Notes under the pieces: model-generated | What the model saw: only the letters and a program-made list of their open reading frames with translations | Told to the model about the DNA's origin: nothing | The model's database searches: none | Made by a program: the position numbers and the translations under genes | Shown: positions 41,172-49,616 of the stretch, in pieces | Layout: each line of letters starts with the position of its first letter | Position numbering within the stretch: the first letter of the stretch is position 1 | From: ZC4RG29 sp032907565 | GTDB lineage: Bacteria > Bacteroidota > Bacteroidia > Cytophagales > Cyclobacteriaceae | Reading direction: 5' to 3' | Assembly (NCBI GenBank): GCA_032907565.1 | Contig: JAJJPK010000028.1 | Span: forward strand, 4,854-68,853 | Length of the DNA: 64,000 bases

Positions 41172-41876
41172 TCACCTTTTGACGATCAGCTTTCGGGTCA
41201 TTACAGCCTCGCCGTCGATATAGAGGGTATAGAAATAAATTCCGGCGTTCAGGTTGCCGGTGAGGATTTTAGCCTGGCTTTCGAAGCTCGGCAGCTCGTA
41301 CTCCCCCATAATGTTGCCCAATACGCTGTGTACTACAATCCGGGCAGACACCTGATCTTCGAGGAGGCGATAGTCGACATAGGCGTAGTCCGACGCCGGG
41401 TTCGGGTATACATCCTGGACCGTAATATACCGGGAGTTGTATATGCTGGATTGGCGGCGCCGTTCCTCGATAACGAAATTGAGGTCGAACTCAAAGTGCT
41501 CGGAAGGGTTGGCGCGGTTAACAGCCGTGTACCGGACGGTGCTGAGTCCCGGAACAAGCCCAGCCTCAAGGAGTATCTCCAGGTCATTTACAGACTGGCC
41601 CGGATCGAGCTTGATTAATATGTCCCCGACCGCCCCGTCAAAGCAGTCCCCTCCCCGGCAGAAATAACTCCGTTGGGATGTTCCGATCTGCCCGCCCGAA
41701 CGCCGCAAATGCACCGTAATGGGCCGGTCGGAATGGTTCGTAAAACGCAGTGGCGCGCGGACGACGTCGCCGACGGTTCCTTTATACGTATCCTGAATAC
41801 CTGTGATTTCTAAAGCCTGGGCAGTCAGTTCAAACGATATCGCACACAACCATATCAGAAAGAGGGTGCCTTTCAT
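41172..41876 (-). CDS. Secreted protein with T9SS type A sorting-like C-terminal domain
   Basis: The 234-residue product has an N-terminal signal peptide (LFLIWLCAISFELTAQA) and an Ig-like domain (about 20-150) containing a CRGGDC motif that may form a disulfide. The C-terminal T9SS type A-like sorting domain (about 152-234) has VQDVYPNPASDYAYVDY, LGNIMGEYEL, LNAGIYFYTLYIDGEAV and the final MTRKLIVKR. Such domains direct export through the type IX system and attachment to the cell surface. The rest of the protein is of unknown function. It matches PorD encoded in the same block. Confidence 0.88.
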   Translation of the reverse strand: MKGTLFLIWLCAISFELTAQALEITGIQDTYKGTVGDVVRAPLRFTNHSDRPITVHLRRSGGQIGTSQRSYFCRGGDCFDGAVGDILIKLDPGQSVNDLEILLEAGLVPGLSTVRYTAVNRANPSEHFEFDLNFVIEERRRQSSIYNSRYITVQDVYPNPASDYAYVDYRLLEDQVSARIVVHSVLGNIMGEYELPSFESQAKILTGNLNAGIYFYTLYIDGEAVMTRKLIVKR

Positions 41877-41886
41877 AGGTAAGCCA

Positions 41887-41943
41887 ATCGTAGCGTAACA
41901 AAATGTAGCACTTTCAGAGCTAAAGTCATAATCCCGCTACGAT
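41887..41943. repeat. 9-bp inverted repeat upstream of the T9SS cargo gene
   Basis: ATCGTAGCG (41887-41895) and CGCTACGAT (41935-41943) are perfect complements with a 39-bp spacer, inside which TAGC/GCTA form a further short pair. It sits just before the minus-strand start at 41876, in the 5' leader or promoter. Function unknown. Confidence 0.45.
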
Positions 41944-41983
41944 ATTTTGCAAAAGCTGCGCAATAAAACAGCTCCATTGCCGT

Positions 41984-43558
41984 TCACGGTAATTTTCGTG
42001 TATCGGCGGCGACTTTCTTGGCGGGGACGACGTCCTCCCGGGCGGGTCGGATGTCTTCCCTCCACGAAAATCCCTTGAGCGTCTTCATGTCCTCGGTCAG
42101 CTCATGAGGCGGTACGAAACTGGCATCGGGCTGAACATAAAAGTTGAGGTCGTGCACTTTGCCCTCCCTGAAACGGATGAGTATGTTACTGCAGATAATG
42201 CGGTTAATACCCGTGAAGGTGAGGTCATCCTCGTCGAAGACAAAGTACAGGCTTTCGCCGTTCCCCCTCACGATCACCTGTTGTATGTTGCCGTCTTTGA
42301 ACTCAGCCGTCATGTCACGGCCTTTGATCTGGTTAAAGTTGCCCAGTGTATCCTGGGAGACAACGAAAGCGTTCCGTACCAGGAAGATCTTGCTGATGGT
42401 GTTGTTCTCTATCAGCATGCTTACTGAATCCGCTGTCATCTGATTGCCGGTGTTCCAGAGGACAGGATCGCGATAAAAATGAATGATGGAATCGGCCGTG
42501 ATGTAAGCGAGTGAATCAGCCACACCCTGCATGTCCTTCTTGTAGATCTTTACATTGTGATAGGCCAGTAACCGCTTGTTCTCCGGGATTTCGCTATCGA
42601 TGGAAACCAGCGTGTCGGCGGTAATGAAAAGCGTATCGAGGTCGTCCGTCACTTTGGCGACCCACGCGTTGTTGAACACCTTTGTAATCTCAGCGTCTTT
42701 ATAATAGTCTACGGCCTGACTGTAAATGATGAGGTTTTCCTCCTTTGAGATCATTTCGACATCGCCGCGCACCTGGTACAGTTGTCGTACCCGATCGAGC
42801 CGCCAGTCGTTGCCCTTGAGTTGATAGCTTGGTGATTCGGCTATCCCCTCGGTAAAATCAGATTGCTTCGTCCTTGTATCGTACTCTCCGCCTTCATAGA
42901 TAAAGGTTCGACCCTCCTTGTCAACGGCCGTCGTGGGGGTTCTGAAGTAAACGACCTTTGTACGAGAATTGTACTGAAGGCTATCCGACGTCATGGTGTA
43001 GTCCGGGTTCTCAACATGCACATCGCGTTTGAACGAGGCCATGTTCGAGTTTACATCGTAGTACCCGCGAACGCTGGTGAGTGTGTTGATGGAATCGACC
43101 AGCTTCCCTCCATCGTAATAGTAGGCCATGTTCGCAGGCCGGTCGTAGTCGAGCTGGTCGGTGTACAACGTTGCTGTCCCCAGCTTCACAAAGACGACAT
43201 TGTCTCGCAACCGCGCCTTCTTGGTGTTGCCATCGTACTCCAGCCTTCGGCTTGTCACGGTTACCGAGTCCCCCTCCGTAATGCGTACCCGCCCAAAGGC
43301 CTCTACGGAATTCTGTTCCTTGTACAGGTAGGCCGAGTCACAGTAGATCGTCGTTTGATTTTGAGTGAAGACTACGTTTCCGGTAAGCTTCTGGTAACCC
43401 TTGTCCCTTTCGAAGCTAAGTTGGTCGGCGTGCTCCAGCTTGACATTTTGTTGTGCAGAGGCTGTCGTGGCGATCATTACGCACACGACCGCCAAGCTCA
43501 GAATGCGGATGGCGCCCCGGGTATGTGCGATCCATATGTCGACGGCCGCCTTTATCAT
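41984..43558 (-). CDS. OstA/LptA-like outer membrane LPS-transport protein
   Basis: The 524-residue protein has an N-terminal signal peptide (AVVCVMIATTASAQ) and repeated OstA/LptA jelly-roll strands: HADQLSFERDKGYQKLTGNVVFTQ, YCDSAYLYKEQNSVEAFGRV, ITEGDSVTVTSRRLEYDG and later SDSLQYNSRTKVVYFR (shown in part). This family bridges the periplasm in lipopolysaccharide export. The Bacteroidota OstA-like proteins are longer than E. coli LptA and may replace LptA together with the N-terminal part of LptD. The gene diverges from tilS. Confidence 0.9.
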   Translation of the reverse strand: MIKAAVDIWIAHTRGAIRILSLAVVCVMIATTASAQQNVKLEHADQLSFERDKGYQKLTGNVVFTQNQTTIYCDSAYLYKEQNSVEAFGRVRITEGDSVTVTSRRLEYDGNTKKARLRDNVVFVKLGTATLYTDQLDYDRPANMAYYYDGGKLVDSINTLTSVRGYYDVNSNMASFKRDVHVENPDYTMTSDSLQYNSRTKVVYFRTPTTAVDKEGRTFIYEGGEYDTRTKQSDFTEGIAESPSYQLKGNDWRLDRVRQLYQVRGDVEMISKEENLIIYSQAVDYYKDAEITKVFNNAWVAKVTDDLDTLFITADTLVSIDSEIPENKRLLAYHNVKIYKKDMQGVADSLAYITADSIIHFYRDPVLWNTGNQMTADSVSMLIENNTISKIFLVRNAFVVSQDTLGNFNQIKGRDMTAEFKDGNIQQVIVRGNGESLYFVFDEDDLTFTGINRIICSNILIRFREGKVHDLNFYVQPDASFVPPHELTEDMKTLKGFSWREDIRPAREDVVPAKKVAADTRKLP

Positions 43559-43593
43559 AGTGCAAGCTACGCTGTTCGTGGTGAATATTGAAA

Positions 43594-43609
43594 TCGGGGG
43601 TACCCCCGA
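43594..43609. promoter_or_regulatory. 16-bp palindrome TCGGGGGTACCCCCGA
   Basis: A perfect palindrome in the 110-bp divergent region between the OstA-like gene and tilS. It may be a regulator site or a dispersed repeat; there is no direct clue to a protein. Confidence 0.4.
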
Positions 43610-43630
43610 CCGACATGCTATAGCGCAAAT

Positions 43631-43665
43631 TTTGAGCCGGGCACGTCCGTATTTTGGTACATTTG
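43631..43665 (+). promoter_or_regulatory. Bacteroidota promoter for tilS
   Basis: TTTG (43631-43634) and TACATTTG (43658-43665), spaced by 23 bp, match the -33/-7 pair. The -7 box ends 3 bp before the ATG at 43669, so the mRNA may be leaderless. Confidence 0.5.
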
Positions 43666-43668
43666 GCC

Positions 43669-45006
43669 ATGCTGGAGCGATTCCTGAATCACATACATGA
43701 AAACCAGCTTTTTCGGAAGGAGCACCGGATACTCCTGGCGGTCAGCGGGGGGCTGGACTCCACCGTTATGGCTCACTTGTTCCATCAGGCGAAATTCAAC
43801 GCCGGCATTGCACACTGTAACTTCGGCCTGAGGGGTGAGGCTTCCGATGGAGATGAAGCTTTTGTACAAGGTCTGGCAAACGATCTGAGTATGCCGTACC
43901 ATGTCACGCGCTTCGCGACGGAAGAAGTCGCCGCCGCGCGCGGCGTATCCATACAGATGGCGGCCCGTGACCTTCGAAACGAATGGTTCGAGGAACTTGT
44001 GCGTGAGGATCACTATGATTTCATCGCAACTGCGCACCATCTCAACGATGCGCTTGAGACCGTCCTGCTCAACCTTGCACGAGGTACAGGCATCGATGGC
44101 CTCGCAGGAATTCCGCTTCGCCAACGGCGGTTTGTGCGGCCGATGCTTTTTGCTTCCCGGGCGCAGTTGGAAACGTTTGCACGTAGCGCGTCATTGCAGT
44201 GGCGGGAGGATGCCTCGAACGCAACGGACGACTATCAACGCAACGTCATACGACACAAGGTCATACCGGTATTGCGAGAGATCAATCCCAACCTCGACGA
44301 GACCATCGCCGACACACTCGTCCGCATTCGTGGGGCACGCCGATTTGCCCGTACACACCTTCGCGACTTCAGCGTTCGCAACATGTACTATGACGGTACA
44401 CATGTTCATATCCGCGTGGCCGACTTGCTGGAAGACCCCTATGCGCCCGTCATCTTATGGGAGCTCTTGAAAGACCTGGGATTCAACTTCGATCAATGCC
44501 GCGACATGGCCCAGCGCCGTCAGCCGGGTGCGGTGTTCCTGTCAGCCAGCCACCAGGTTACCGTAGGACGTGGCGAACTCATTATCGGGGTTCCACCCGG
44601 TGAAAAGGATGATCACACCGAGATCCAGGAGGGGGCTCGCACGGCGCATCTCGCTGGCCAAACGCTTACCCTGGAAGTCCGTGTACTGGGCGGTGACGTG
44701 CCAACGGACCCATCGATGGCGATAATGGACTTGGATAAGGTTGGGTTTCCCCTTCTTTGGCGCCGATGGCGAGAGGGCGATAGGTTTGTACCCCTGGGTA
44801 TGAGCCAGCATAAGAAGGTCAGCGATTTTTTGGTCGACGAAAAAGTATCCCGCGCGGCCAAACACGACGTCACTGTGGTAGAGTCCGGTGGGGAGATTGT
44901 GTGGATTGCCGGCCTTAGGATATCCGACAAAGTAAAAGTAACGGAACACACCCGACGGGTTCTCGTTTTGCATCTTCAGACAGCCGCAAAGGGATTGCAA
45001 AATTAA
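43669..45006 (+). CDS. tilS: tRNA(Ile)-lysidine synthase TilS
   Basis: The 445-residue enzyme has the PP-loop SGGLDS (26-31) in LLAVSGGLDSTVM, then NFGLRG and ATAHHLNDALETVLLNLARGTG, the DNA that marks TilS. The middle TilS and C-terminal domains (RWREGDRFVPLGMSQHKKVSDFL) are complete. TilS modifies C34 of tRNA-Ile(CAU) to lysidine so that it reads AUA. The start at ATG 43669 is preferred over the upstream TTG at 43654. It diverges from the OstA-like gene and is followed by mdh. Confidence 0.96.
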   Translation: MLERFLNHIHENQLFRKEHRILLAVSGGLDSTVMAHLFHQAKFNAGIAHCNFGLRGEASDGDEAFVQGLANDLSMPYHVTRFATEEVAAARGVSIQMAARDLRNEWFEELVREDHYDFIATAHHLNDALETVLLNLARGTGIDGLAGIPLRQRRFVRPMLFASRAQLETFARSASLQWREDASNATDDYQRNVIRHKVIPVLREINPNLDETIADTLVRIRGARRFARTHLRDFSVRNMYYDGTHVHIRVADLLEDPYAPVILWELLKDLGFNFDQCRDMAQRRQPGAVFLSASHQVTVGRGELIIGVPPGEKDDHTEIQEGARTAHLAGQTLTLEVRVLGGDVPTDPSMAIMDLDKVGFPLLWRRWREGDRFVPLGMSQHKKVSDFLVDEKVSRAAKHDVTVVESGGEIVWIAGLRISDKVKVTEHTRRVLVLHLQTAAKGLQN

Positions 45007-45095
45007 ATTTCCATATTCCCTGATGCTGTCCTAAATTGGCGCCCGGTTGAAAGAAGACCGTTTTCCGCATTTACCTAAAATAATCTACAACAGCT

Positions 45096-46031
45096 ATGAA
45101 AATTACAGTTGTCGGTGCCGGTAATGTGGGCGCAACTTGCGCCGACGTGCTTGCTTACCGCGAGATTGCCAATGAAATAGTTCTGGTCGACATCAAGGAA
45201 GGCCTTGCTGAAGGGAAGTCACTGGATATATGGCAGAAGGCACCGATTGACCTGTACGATTCCCGCACGATCGGAGTGACGAACGATTATGCGAAGTCAG
45301 CGGGATCGTCTGTTGTTGTGATTACCTCTGGCCTCCCGCGTAAACCGGGCATGAGCCGGGACGATCTCATCGGCACCAACGCCGGTATCGTAAAGTCGGT
45401 TACGGAAAACGTCGTTCGGCATTCCCCCGACGCCATCATTATCGTGGTGTCGAACCCACTCGACGTCATGACCTACCAGGCGCACATTACCTCTCGTTTC
45501 CCCCGCACGCGCGTCATGGGTATGGCCGGTATTCTGGATACCGCGCGTTACCGGGCTTTTCTCGCAGAAGCATTGAATGTCTCTCCGAAAGATATTCAGG
45601 CTATGCTGCTCGGCGGCCATGGCGACACGATGGTGCCGCTGCCGCGCTACACGACCGTAGCTGGTATTCCCGTGACGGAGTTGATAGACAAGGACAAACT
45701 CAACGCAATCCTCGAACGCACAAAAGTTGGCGGAGGCGAATTGGTAAAGTTGATGGGAACATCGGCGTGGTACGCACCTGGCTCAGCCGCAGCACAGATG
45801 GTGGAAGCCATCGTACGCGATCAACGACGCGTCGTCCCCGCTTGCGTGAAGCTTGAAGGCGAGTACGGCATCAAGGATTGTTACCTGGGCGTACCCGTAG
45901 TTCTTGGTCGCAACGGCATCGAGAAGATCATCGAACTCGACCTGAACGCCGAGGAAAAAGCCCTGTTGGAAGCCAGCCGCAAAGCGGTGAGGGAAGTTAT
46001 GGAAGTGCTGGAAAAGCAGGGAAAACAATGA
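45096..46031 (+). CDS. mdh: Malate dehydrogenase
   Basis: The 311-residue enzyme is an LDH-like type MDH. It has GAGNVG (7-12), Asp32 that selects NAD, the substrate Arg pair Arg82/Arg88 in LPRKPGMSRDDL, VSNPLDVMTY, and catalytic His175 in GGHGDTMV. Arg82 in the active-site loop marks malate/oxaloacetate specificity rather than lactate. It acts in the TCA cycle. It starts 89 bp after tilS and ends 33 bp before the convergent aldolase gene. Confidence 0.96.
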   Translation: MKITVVGAGNVGATCADVLAYREIANEIVLVDIKEGLAEGKSLDIWQKAPIDLYDSRTIGVTNDYAKSAGSSVVVITSGLPRKPGMSRDDLIGTNAGIVKSVTENVVRHSPDAIIIVVSNPLDVMTYQAHITSRFPRTRVMGMAGILDTARYRAFLAEALNVSPKDIQAMLLGGHGDTMVPLPRYTTVAGIPVTELIDKDKLNAILERTKVGGGELVKLMGTSAWYAPGSAAAQMVEAIVRDQRRVVPACVKLEGEYGIKDCYLGVPVVLGRNGIEKIIELDLNAEEKALLEASRKAVREVMEVLEKQGKQ

Positions 46032-46064
46032 GCACTCCTCACTCTCACACTCACACTGCCTCGC

Positions 46065-47114
46065 CTATCGTACCATTCCTCTCGCAGCGACGGGCCACAC
46101 CTCATGGACCTTTCCATCCCTGAGGCATACTACTTCATCGGTAAGGTTGGTAACGACGCACGTGTGGTTCGGGATGACTGTCACCTTTTCGCCGACTTCA
46201 GGGCGTGAACTGCATTGTGAGAAGTCGACGTGGCCGTGCTCTTCCGACTGCGCGTAAATGCGTGCTTCGGGATACTCCAATATGTATCCGAAGCCGTCGA
46301 GATCGAGCGTGTCTGAGGAAAGCACTTTGGATCCTGCGTCGAGTATGCCCCGGTCTGCCGTAGGCCGGCTCACTACCGTGGTGAGCACATGCATAGCCAC
46401 CTCGTCGAAACTCATGGCGCCGACGCTTACGGTCTTCCGGTCGCCATACACATATGTGCCGGCGCGATGTTCGGTTATCCCTTTCCATTGATGGGCCTGC
46501 CACATTCGTGGTGTACCACCTCCGCTGACGCAGGGAATTTCAATTCCGTCTGCTGCCAACAGCGTTCGTGTTTCGTTAACAAACGGCACGGTCTGCTCCG
46601 TGGTGGGGTAGGTCATGAGTCCTTCAAAGCGCAGACCGGGTAGTGAAGCGATCAGTCGTGCGAGTGTGGCAGCCTCCTGCGGTGTTTGTACGCCACAGCG
46701 TTGCTTGCCCGATTCAAATTCAACCATGACGCCCACTTCCGTTCCTGCGGAAGCGCACGCATGTGAAAGACCGTGTATGGTAGTGGCGGAGTCGGCAGTT
46801 ACACAAAGGCGTACGCGGCTGGCGAGGCGGGTCAGTCGATGCAGCTTGGGGTCGCCGAGTATGTTGTAGGTGATGAGGATGTCGTCGAATCCGGCGTCGG
46901 CCATCACCTCAGCTTCTCCGAGCTTTTGACAAGTGATCCCTATCGCCCCGGCGTCGATCTGCATGCGCGCAATCTCCGGCAACTTATGGGTCTTGATATG
47001 CGGCCGATTCATGATACCGTGTTCATCGAGGTATCGCTGCAACCGATAAATGTTCGCCTCAACCTTATCCAGGTCTATGAGGATGCAAGGCGTGTCGAGT
47101 TCTTTGGGCGACAT
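46065..47114 (-). CDS. D-threonine aldolase/D-serine dehydratase-like PLP enzyme (alanine racemase fold)
   Basis: The 349-residue protein belongs to the DSD1/D-TA family. The N-terminal TIM barrel has LDTPCILIDLDKVEANI and RPHIKTHKLPEIA, where Lys41 is the probable PLP lysine. The C-terminal beta domain has DAGSKVLSSD and VIPNHTC, the metal-binding HxC typical of the family. Members cleave D-threonine to glycine and acetaldehyde or dehydrate D-serine or 3-hydroxy-D-aspartate; the exact substrate cannot be read. It is alone between mdh and a methyltransferase. Confidence 0.92.
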   Translation of the reverse strand: MSPKELDTPCILIDLDKVEANIYRLQRYLDEHGIMNRPHIKTHKLPEIARMQIDAGAIGITCQKLGEAEVMADAGFDDILITYNILGDPKLHRLTRLASRVRLCVTADSATTIHGLSHACASAGTEVGVMVEFESGKQRCGVQTPQEAATLARLIASLPGLRFEGLMTYPTTEQTVPFVNETRTLLAADGIEIPCVSGGGTPRMWQAHQWKGITEHRAGTYVYGDRKTVSVGAMSFDEVAMHVLTTVVSRPTADRGILDAGSKVLSSDTLDLDGFGYILEYPEARIYAQSEEHGHVDFSQCSSRPEVGEKVTVIPNHTCVVTNLTDEVVCLRDGKVHEVWPVAARGMVR

Positions 47115-47201
47115 ACTTTTTTACTTTTTGCTTTTTATTGCTCACTTCTCACTTCTTACCGGATTACCGACCACCGATTAGCGATCACCACTTACCGACT
47201 A
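47115..47201. repeat. Degenerate TAACGG/ACCGATTA-type repeats in a 87-bp spacer
   Basis: Between the aldolase and methyltransferase genes the sequence has short imperfect repeats (TTACCGGATTACCGACCACCGATTAGCG and following, in part) similar to those at 9228-9279 and 35690-35710. No coding or promoter signal is evident beyond this. Confidence 0.35.
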
Positions 47202-47978
47202 CTATCCAGCGCCCTTCCTCCCCACATAAACAACTTCCCCCTTCACCAGTCCATGTCTTTGTCGTACTTCTTCGGGAAGGCGGTCGACGAAGTCGTCGGC
47301 AACGGGAACAAATCCCGCGGTCGCAATTCGCGAGGGATAGTCGTTACCGTAACGGCGGACGTGATCACGTTGGCCGTATAATCTTTCGCGTTGGACGGGG
47401 TCCGTAATGGAAGGATCGCCTGTTGTGGTGTCGGGGATCGGACTAAAGAACGGCACCTGGAGTATGGCGAATCCTCCCGGCTTAAGCACGCGATACAACT
47501 CCTTCATCGCTTTGATGTCGTCGTCGACATGTTCGAGAACATGATTGCACAGCACGACGTCGAACGAGTTATCAGGAAGCGGTATTCGGTGAATATCGAT
47601 CTTAAGCTGGGCAAGCGGCGACTCTATATCGGCGGTCACGTACCCTTCGCCATGAACGGCGCGGAAGCGATCGACAAAGCAGGCTTCCGGGGCGAAGTGC
47701 AACACCTGCAGAGGACGCTCGAAAAAGTCCGTGGTCTGTTTGAGATACAGCCACAGCAGGCGATGGCGTTCCAGGGAAAGGCATCCCGGACAAAGGGCGT
47801 TGGAACGGGGTTTGACGCGTCCATACGGAAGGAATTTTCGGTAACCTCGCCCGCAGACCGGGCAGCTGACCCGGCTGCCCGCATAGAACAAGCCCACGAG
47901 GTGCATGCCCGGTCCCGCAACGCGTTGGAGGTATTTGCGCGGGACAAAGCGGATGAGCCAGGAGATCAGTTTCTTCAT
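47202..47978 (-). CDS. Zinc-ribbon class I SAM-dependent methyltransferase
   Basis: The 258-residue product starts at ATG 47978 (MKKLISWLIRFVPRKYLQ). A zinc-ribbon-like segment (about 37-67) has CPVCGRGYRKF then CPGCLSLERHR. The methyltransferase domain follows: LQVLHFAPEACF, DIESPLAQLKIDIHRIPLPD, FDVVLCNHVLEHVDDD and YRVLKPGGFAILQVPFF. This arrangement is common in Bacteroidota and Cyanobacteria; the substrate is unknown, probably small molecule or cell-envelope glycan. A TATCTTTG box (47989-47996, minus) lies 10 bp upstream. It diverges from the sigma-factor gene. Confidence 0.9.
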   Translation of the reverse strand: MKKLISWLIRFVPRKYLQRVAGPGMHLVGLFYAGSRVSCPVCGRGYRKFLPYGRVKPRSNALCPGCLSLERHRLLWLYLKQTTDFFERPLQVLHFAPEACFVDRFRAVHGEGYVTADIESPLAQLKIDIHRIPLPDNSFDVVLCNHVLEHVDDDIKAMKELYRVLKPGGFAILQVPFFSPIPDTTTGDPSITDPVQRERLYGQRDHVRRYGNDYPSRIATAGFVPVADDFVDRLPEEVRQRHGLVKGEVVYVGRKGAG

Positions 47979-47988
47979 GTTTGGCCGA

Positions 47989-47996
47989 CAAAGATA
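47989..47996 (-). promoter_or_regulatory. Bacteroidota -7 box for the methyltransferase gene
   Basis: The minus strand reads TATCTTTG, a perfect TAnnTTTG, 10 bp before the ATG at 47978, so the leader would be very short. Confidence 0.4.
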
Positions 47997-48144
47997 GATA
48001 ATACGACGGGAGCCTGGGGCGTTCAACGCAACCAAGAGGGCCGGTCGGGTGCCAAAAAATGATCCGGGCACTAAAACTATTCGTGACCATTGGGCATCTT
48101 TAAGGTGAAAAAAACGCGCGAAATAGGGGGAATTGAGACCGGTC

Positions 48145-48777
48145 ATGCATGCGGAGACTTTACAGGACATTGCCATGATGCATTCGGATGCTCTGTTGCA
48201 GCGCGCGGCGCAGGGGGATCAGAACGCCCAGGGCAAACTCGTCCAGATTTGGTATAAGCGCATCTACAATTTTGGTTTCAAGTTCTTCCTCGACCACGAC
48301 CTGGCGATGGAAGTGTCACAAAAGACCTTCATTTCGATGTGCCGTAACCTGCCATCGCTGCATGACCTGGGAAAATTCAAGGCGTGGCTGTACAAAATCG
48401 CGATGAACTATTGCCGCGAGGAGATTCGCAGAAAACAAAACACCCGCTCAACGCCGTTCGAGCGGGTCTGGAACGTGGAGGCTGAACAATCGCCGCGGTG
48501 GGAGATGTCCGGGAGCAGAAGCGACGATCCGGACCGCCAGTTTCAGCGCAATGAAGTGGCGGACATACTGCACGCCGCATTGATGGCCATCAATGAAGAT
48601 CAGCGTGCGGTGGTCATCATGAAGGAGTATGAAGGACTAAAATTCAGAGAGATTGCCGAGGTGTTGAACATCTCGGAAAATACGGTAAAGTCCAGGATGT
48701 ATTACGGACTTGAAAGCCTGAAACGAATACTGGAAAAGCAAAACATCAACAAAGACACTATAAACTATGAGCTTTAA
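48145..48777 (+). CDS. ECF-type RNA polymerase sigma factor
   Basis: The 210-residue protein, from ATG 48145 (GGGGG at 48126-48130 is the probable ribosome site; ATG 48175 is a later choice), has a sigma-70 region 2 (about 13-85: FGFKFFLDHDLAMEVSQKTFISMCRNL, KFKAWLYKIAMNYCREEIRRK) and region 4 (about 145-205: MKEYEGLKFREIAEVLNISENTVKSRMYYGLESLKR). A 30-residue linker separates them. It overlaps the next gene by 11 bp, so sigma and anti-sigma are co-translated. This is an extracytoplasmic-function sigma, the target promoters of which are unknown. Confidence 0.93.
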   Translation: MHAETLQDIAMMHSDALLQRAAQGDQNAQGKLVQIWYKRIYNFGFKFFLDHDLAMEVSQKTFISMCRNLPSLHDLGKFKAWLYKIAMNYCREEIRRKQNTRSTPFERVWNVEAEQSPRWEMSGSRSDDPDRQFQRNEVADILHAALMAINEDQRAVVIMKEYEGLKFREIAEVLNISENTVKSRMYYGLESLKRILEKQNINKDTINYEL

Positions 48778-49594
48778 ACCTGACGAAGGCATGCTGATTG
48801 CCTACCTGTACGGGGAGCTCGAGGGGGCTGCCAGGGAGAAGGTGGAAGCCTTTCTGGCAAGCTCCGAAGAGGCCCGGCGTGAACTGGAGCAGCTGAAGGC
48901 AGTGCGCGATGTTATGGGATTGGTGCGCGACAAGGAAGTCATTGCCCCACCGCTGGTTATCGACAGCCGCACACGTCGCTTCAACTTCTCGTCGCCATTT
49001 GTGCGTACCGCCCTGGCCATCGCTGCCTCGCTTGTTCTTTTGATGGTGGCAGGCAAGCTGACCGGCGTGCAGATAACCGCGTCGGCAAATGAACTCAGAC
49101 TTACTTTCGGACAACAACAGCCTGCTCCCAATGTACCATCCCTTGATGTTGCGGACGTTAACGACATTATCGACGCGAAGCTCGCAAGCAATAACGAAGC
49201 GCTGCAGGCCGAGTGGAAAAAATCGCAGGAAGCGTTCACTGCAACGGTGCGCGAAAGCCTGTCGGAAAGCTCCTCGCGGATCGATCAGCTGGTAACGAAG
49301 GCCGCTTCAGCGTCTGAAAAGCAAATCAGTGCCTATGTGTCTACTCTGCAAGCGGAAAACCTGCAGATGATCAAAGATTACTATAAGATGACCTCGCAGG
49401 AACAGAAGGCACAACTCGAACAGTTGCTGGTCGACTTTGCAAAATATCTACAGCAGCAACGGGAGGACGACCTCGTGATCCTGCAGGCGCGTTTGACCGA
49501 TCTGCAGCAGAACACGGACATGTATCGGCAGGAGACGGAACAGATCCTGGCCAGCATCATTTCCAATGTATCTGTTCCTGTCATGAGAAACTAA
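48767..49594 (+). CDS. Anti-sigma factor-like membrane protein without zinc motif
   Basis: The 275-residue product starts 11 bp inside the sigma gene. Residues 1-55 (MLIAYLYGELEGAAREKVEAFL, in part) resemble anti-sigma domains, but the HxxxCxxC zinc motif is absent and there is no Cys at all. A single membrane helix follows (about 81-98, TALAIAASLVLLMVAGKL), then a long periplasmic coiled coil (about 145-255) rich in Gln/Glu. Gene order and topology strongly suggest it restrains the upstream sigma factor and receives a periplasmic signal. It is a hypothetical member of an atypical anti-sigma group. Confidence 0.85.
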   Translation: MSFKPDEGMLIAYLYGELEGAAREKVEAFLASSEEARRELEQLKAVRDVMGLVRDKEVIAPPLVIDSRTRRFNFSSPFVRTALAIAASLVLLMVAGKLTGVQITASANELRLTFGQQQPAPNVPSLDVADVNDIIDAKLASNNEALQAEWKKSQEAFTATVRESLSESSSRIDQLVTKAASASEKQISAYVSTLQAENLQMIKDYYKMTSQEQKAQLEQLLVDFAKYLQQQREDDLVILQARLTDLQQNTDMYRQETEQILASIISNVSVPVMRN

Positions 49595-49616
49595 AAGCGA
49601 AAGACACGAAATAGCT

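Noticed and set aside
42863..43591. A 242-codon plus-strand frame
   Set aside because: It is antisense to the OstA-like gene, which has a signal peptide and OstA repeats.
47979..48176. An upstream extension of the methyltransferase gene to 48176
   Set aside because: It would run through the start of the divergent sigma gene and the TATCTTTG box; the added residues have no methyltransferase similarity.
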